This document shows, piece by piece, positions 63,801 through 64,000 of a DNA stretch of 64,000 nt; positions within the stretch are counted from its first letter, which is position 1, and each line of letters begins with the position of its first letter. Origin of the DNA: Drosophila miranda (taxonomy: Eukaryota > Arthropoda > Insecta > Diptera > Drosophilidae). Location: contig NW_022881614.1 in assembly GCF_003369915.1 (NCBI RefSeq), positions 2,873,001-2,937,000 of the forward strand. The letters are read 5' to 3'. Both the position numbers and the translations under genes were made by a program. Below the pieces are notes generated by a model. The model searched no databases. It was not told where the DNA came from and worked only from the letters and a program-made list of their open reading frames with translations.

Positions 63801-64000
63801 TGTGCACGGTGCACCAGTGTCGCAAGCAATTTTCGTTATGTTTCCATCAATTTTTACAGGTAAATAATATACTCCATTAGTTGAGGTTGTATCAACGCTA
63901 TAGATAGAAAAGTTATAATTATCATTATCAAAATTATTATCAGAATAGGTGTCATGTTTTGTTTGAGATACATAATTTACGGATTTTTTTGATTTATTTT
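60816..64000 (-). pseudogene. short-LTR gypsy copy 2 gag-pro-pol, one nonsense codon, partial
   Basis: Here protease and pol are in one frame with the end of gag (CKNKSKKSVNYVSQ at the window edge, then ACDTGAPCTLVPK). This shows the intact element uses a single fused reading frame. RT (VVVYQDDITV), RNase H and integrase (VHIDFAGP, LVSDNGRQF, NGQAENFV) are complete. TGT has become TGA near 61038, after GPRSYC, cutting off the last ~75 residues; the tail stays open beyond it. Readthrough or loss of only the tail might still allow some activity. Confidence 0.88.

Larger units (their letters stand above)
60500..64000 (-). mobile_element. short-LTR gypsy (mag-like), copy 2, inverted, runs off the right edge
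   Basis: Minus-strand copy of the 46901-51381 element. Its 3' LTR is at 60500-60609 (110 bp, with one or two differences from the other LTRs). The 5' part lies beyond the window. Confidence 0.9.

Overview
This is eukaryotic, almost certainly Drosophila, DNA. Short GT-AG introns interrupt a HECT-type E3 ligase gene. The mobile elements are of Drosophila types: I-clade LINEs, DINE-1/INE-1-like Helentrons, BEL/Pao and Ty3/gypsy elements, and PIF/Harbinger. Only two host genes are visible. One is a first-exon remnant of a cytosolic 5'-nucleotidase III (cN-IIIB-like, 12467-12725). The other is a full-length UBE3C-type HECT ligase (25377-29188, eight exons) with two apparent frameshifts. From memory, the D. 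melanogaster counterparts are CG3362 and CG3356 on 2R (Muller element C). A gene-poor, repeat-swollen Muller-C segment with decaying genes would fit an obscura-group genome, for example the D. miranda neo-Y. That placement is inference and cannot be shown from this window alone.

Layout. 1-3370: 5' part of an I-clade LINE (minus). 3609-6491: one Harbinger unit plus a repeated 280-bp end. 6494-6882: DINE 3' fragment. 6883-11777: a second I-clade LINE (minus) that has lost the RT catalytic box. 11778-12121: Harbinger end with a 90-bp doublet. 12122-12725: promoter region and first exon of the 5'-nucleotidase. 12745-25266: head-to-tail array of five Harbinger-derived units of about 2.6 kb. 25267-29188: UBE3C gene. 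29452-30253: old DINE.

30254-53918 is a nested nest. A BEL/Pao element was split by a Ty3/gypsy element with LTRs of up to about 2 kb (30641-41156, 4-bp target duplication AGCG). The LTR-BEL block was then tandemly duplicated with a 4960-bp period. The second BEL copy was later split by a young gypsy element with 110-bp LTRs (46901-51381, 5-bp target duplication ATGTC). 53931-58457 is a second long-LTR gypsy element, truncated. 58458-60499 is a cluster of DINE copies, one pair forming a fold-back. 60500-64000 is a second, inverted copy of the short-LTR gypsy running off the right edge.

Little here works together as a pathway. The genes of interest are selfish elements in different stages of decay, and two host genes caught between them. 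The most unusual structure is the Harbinger array. Its repeated unit has a dead transposase and only one terminal inverted repeat, so it most likely expands as an incipient satellite rather than by transposition. It abuts the UBE3C promoter and replaces the rest of the 5'-nucleotidase gene.
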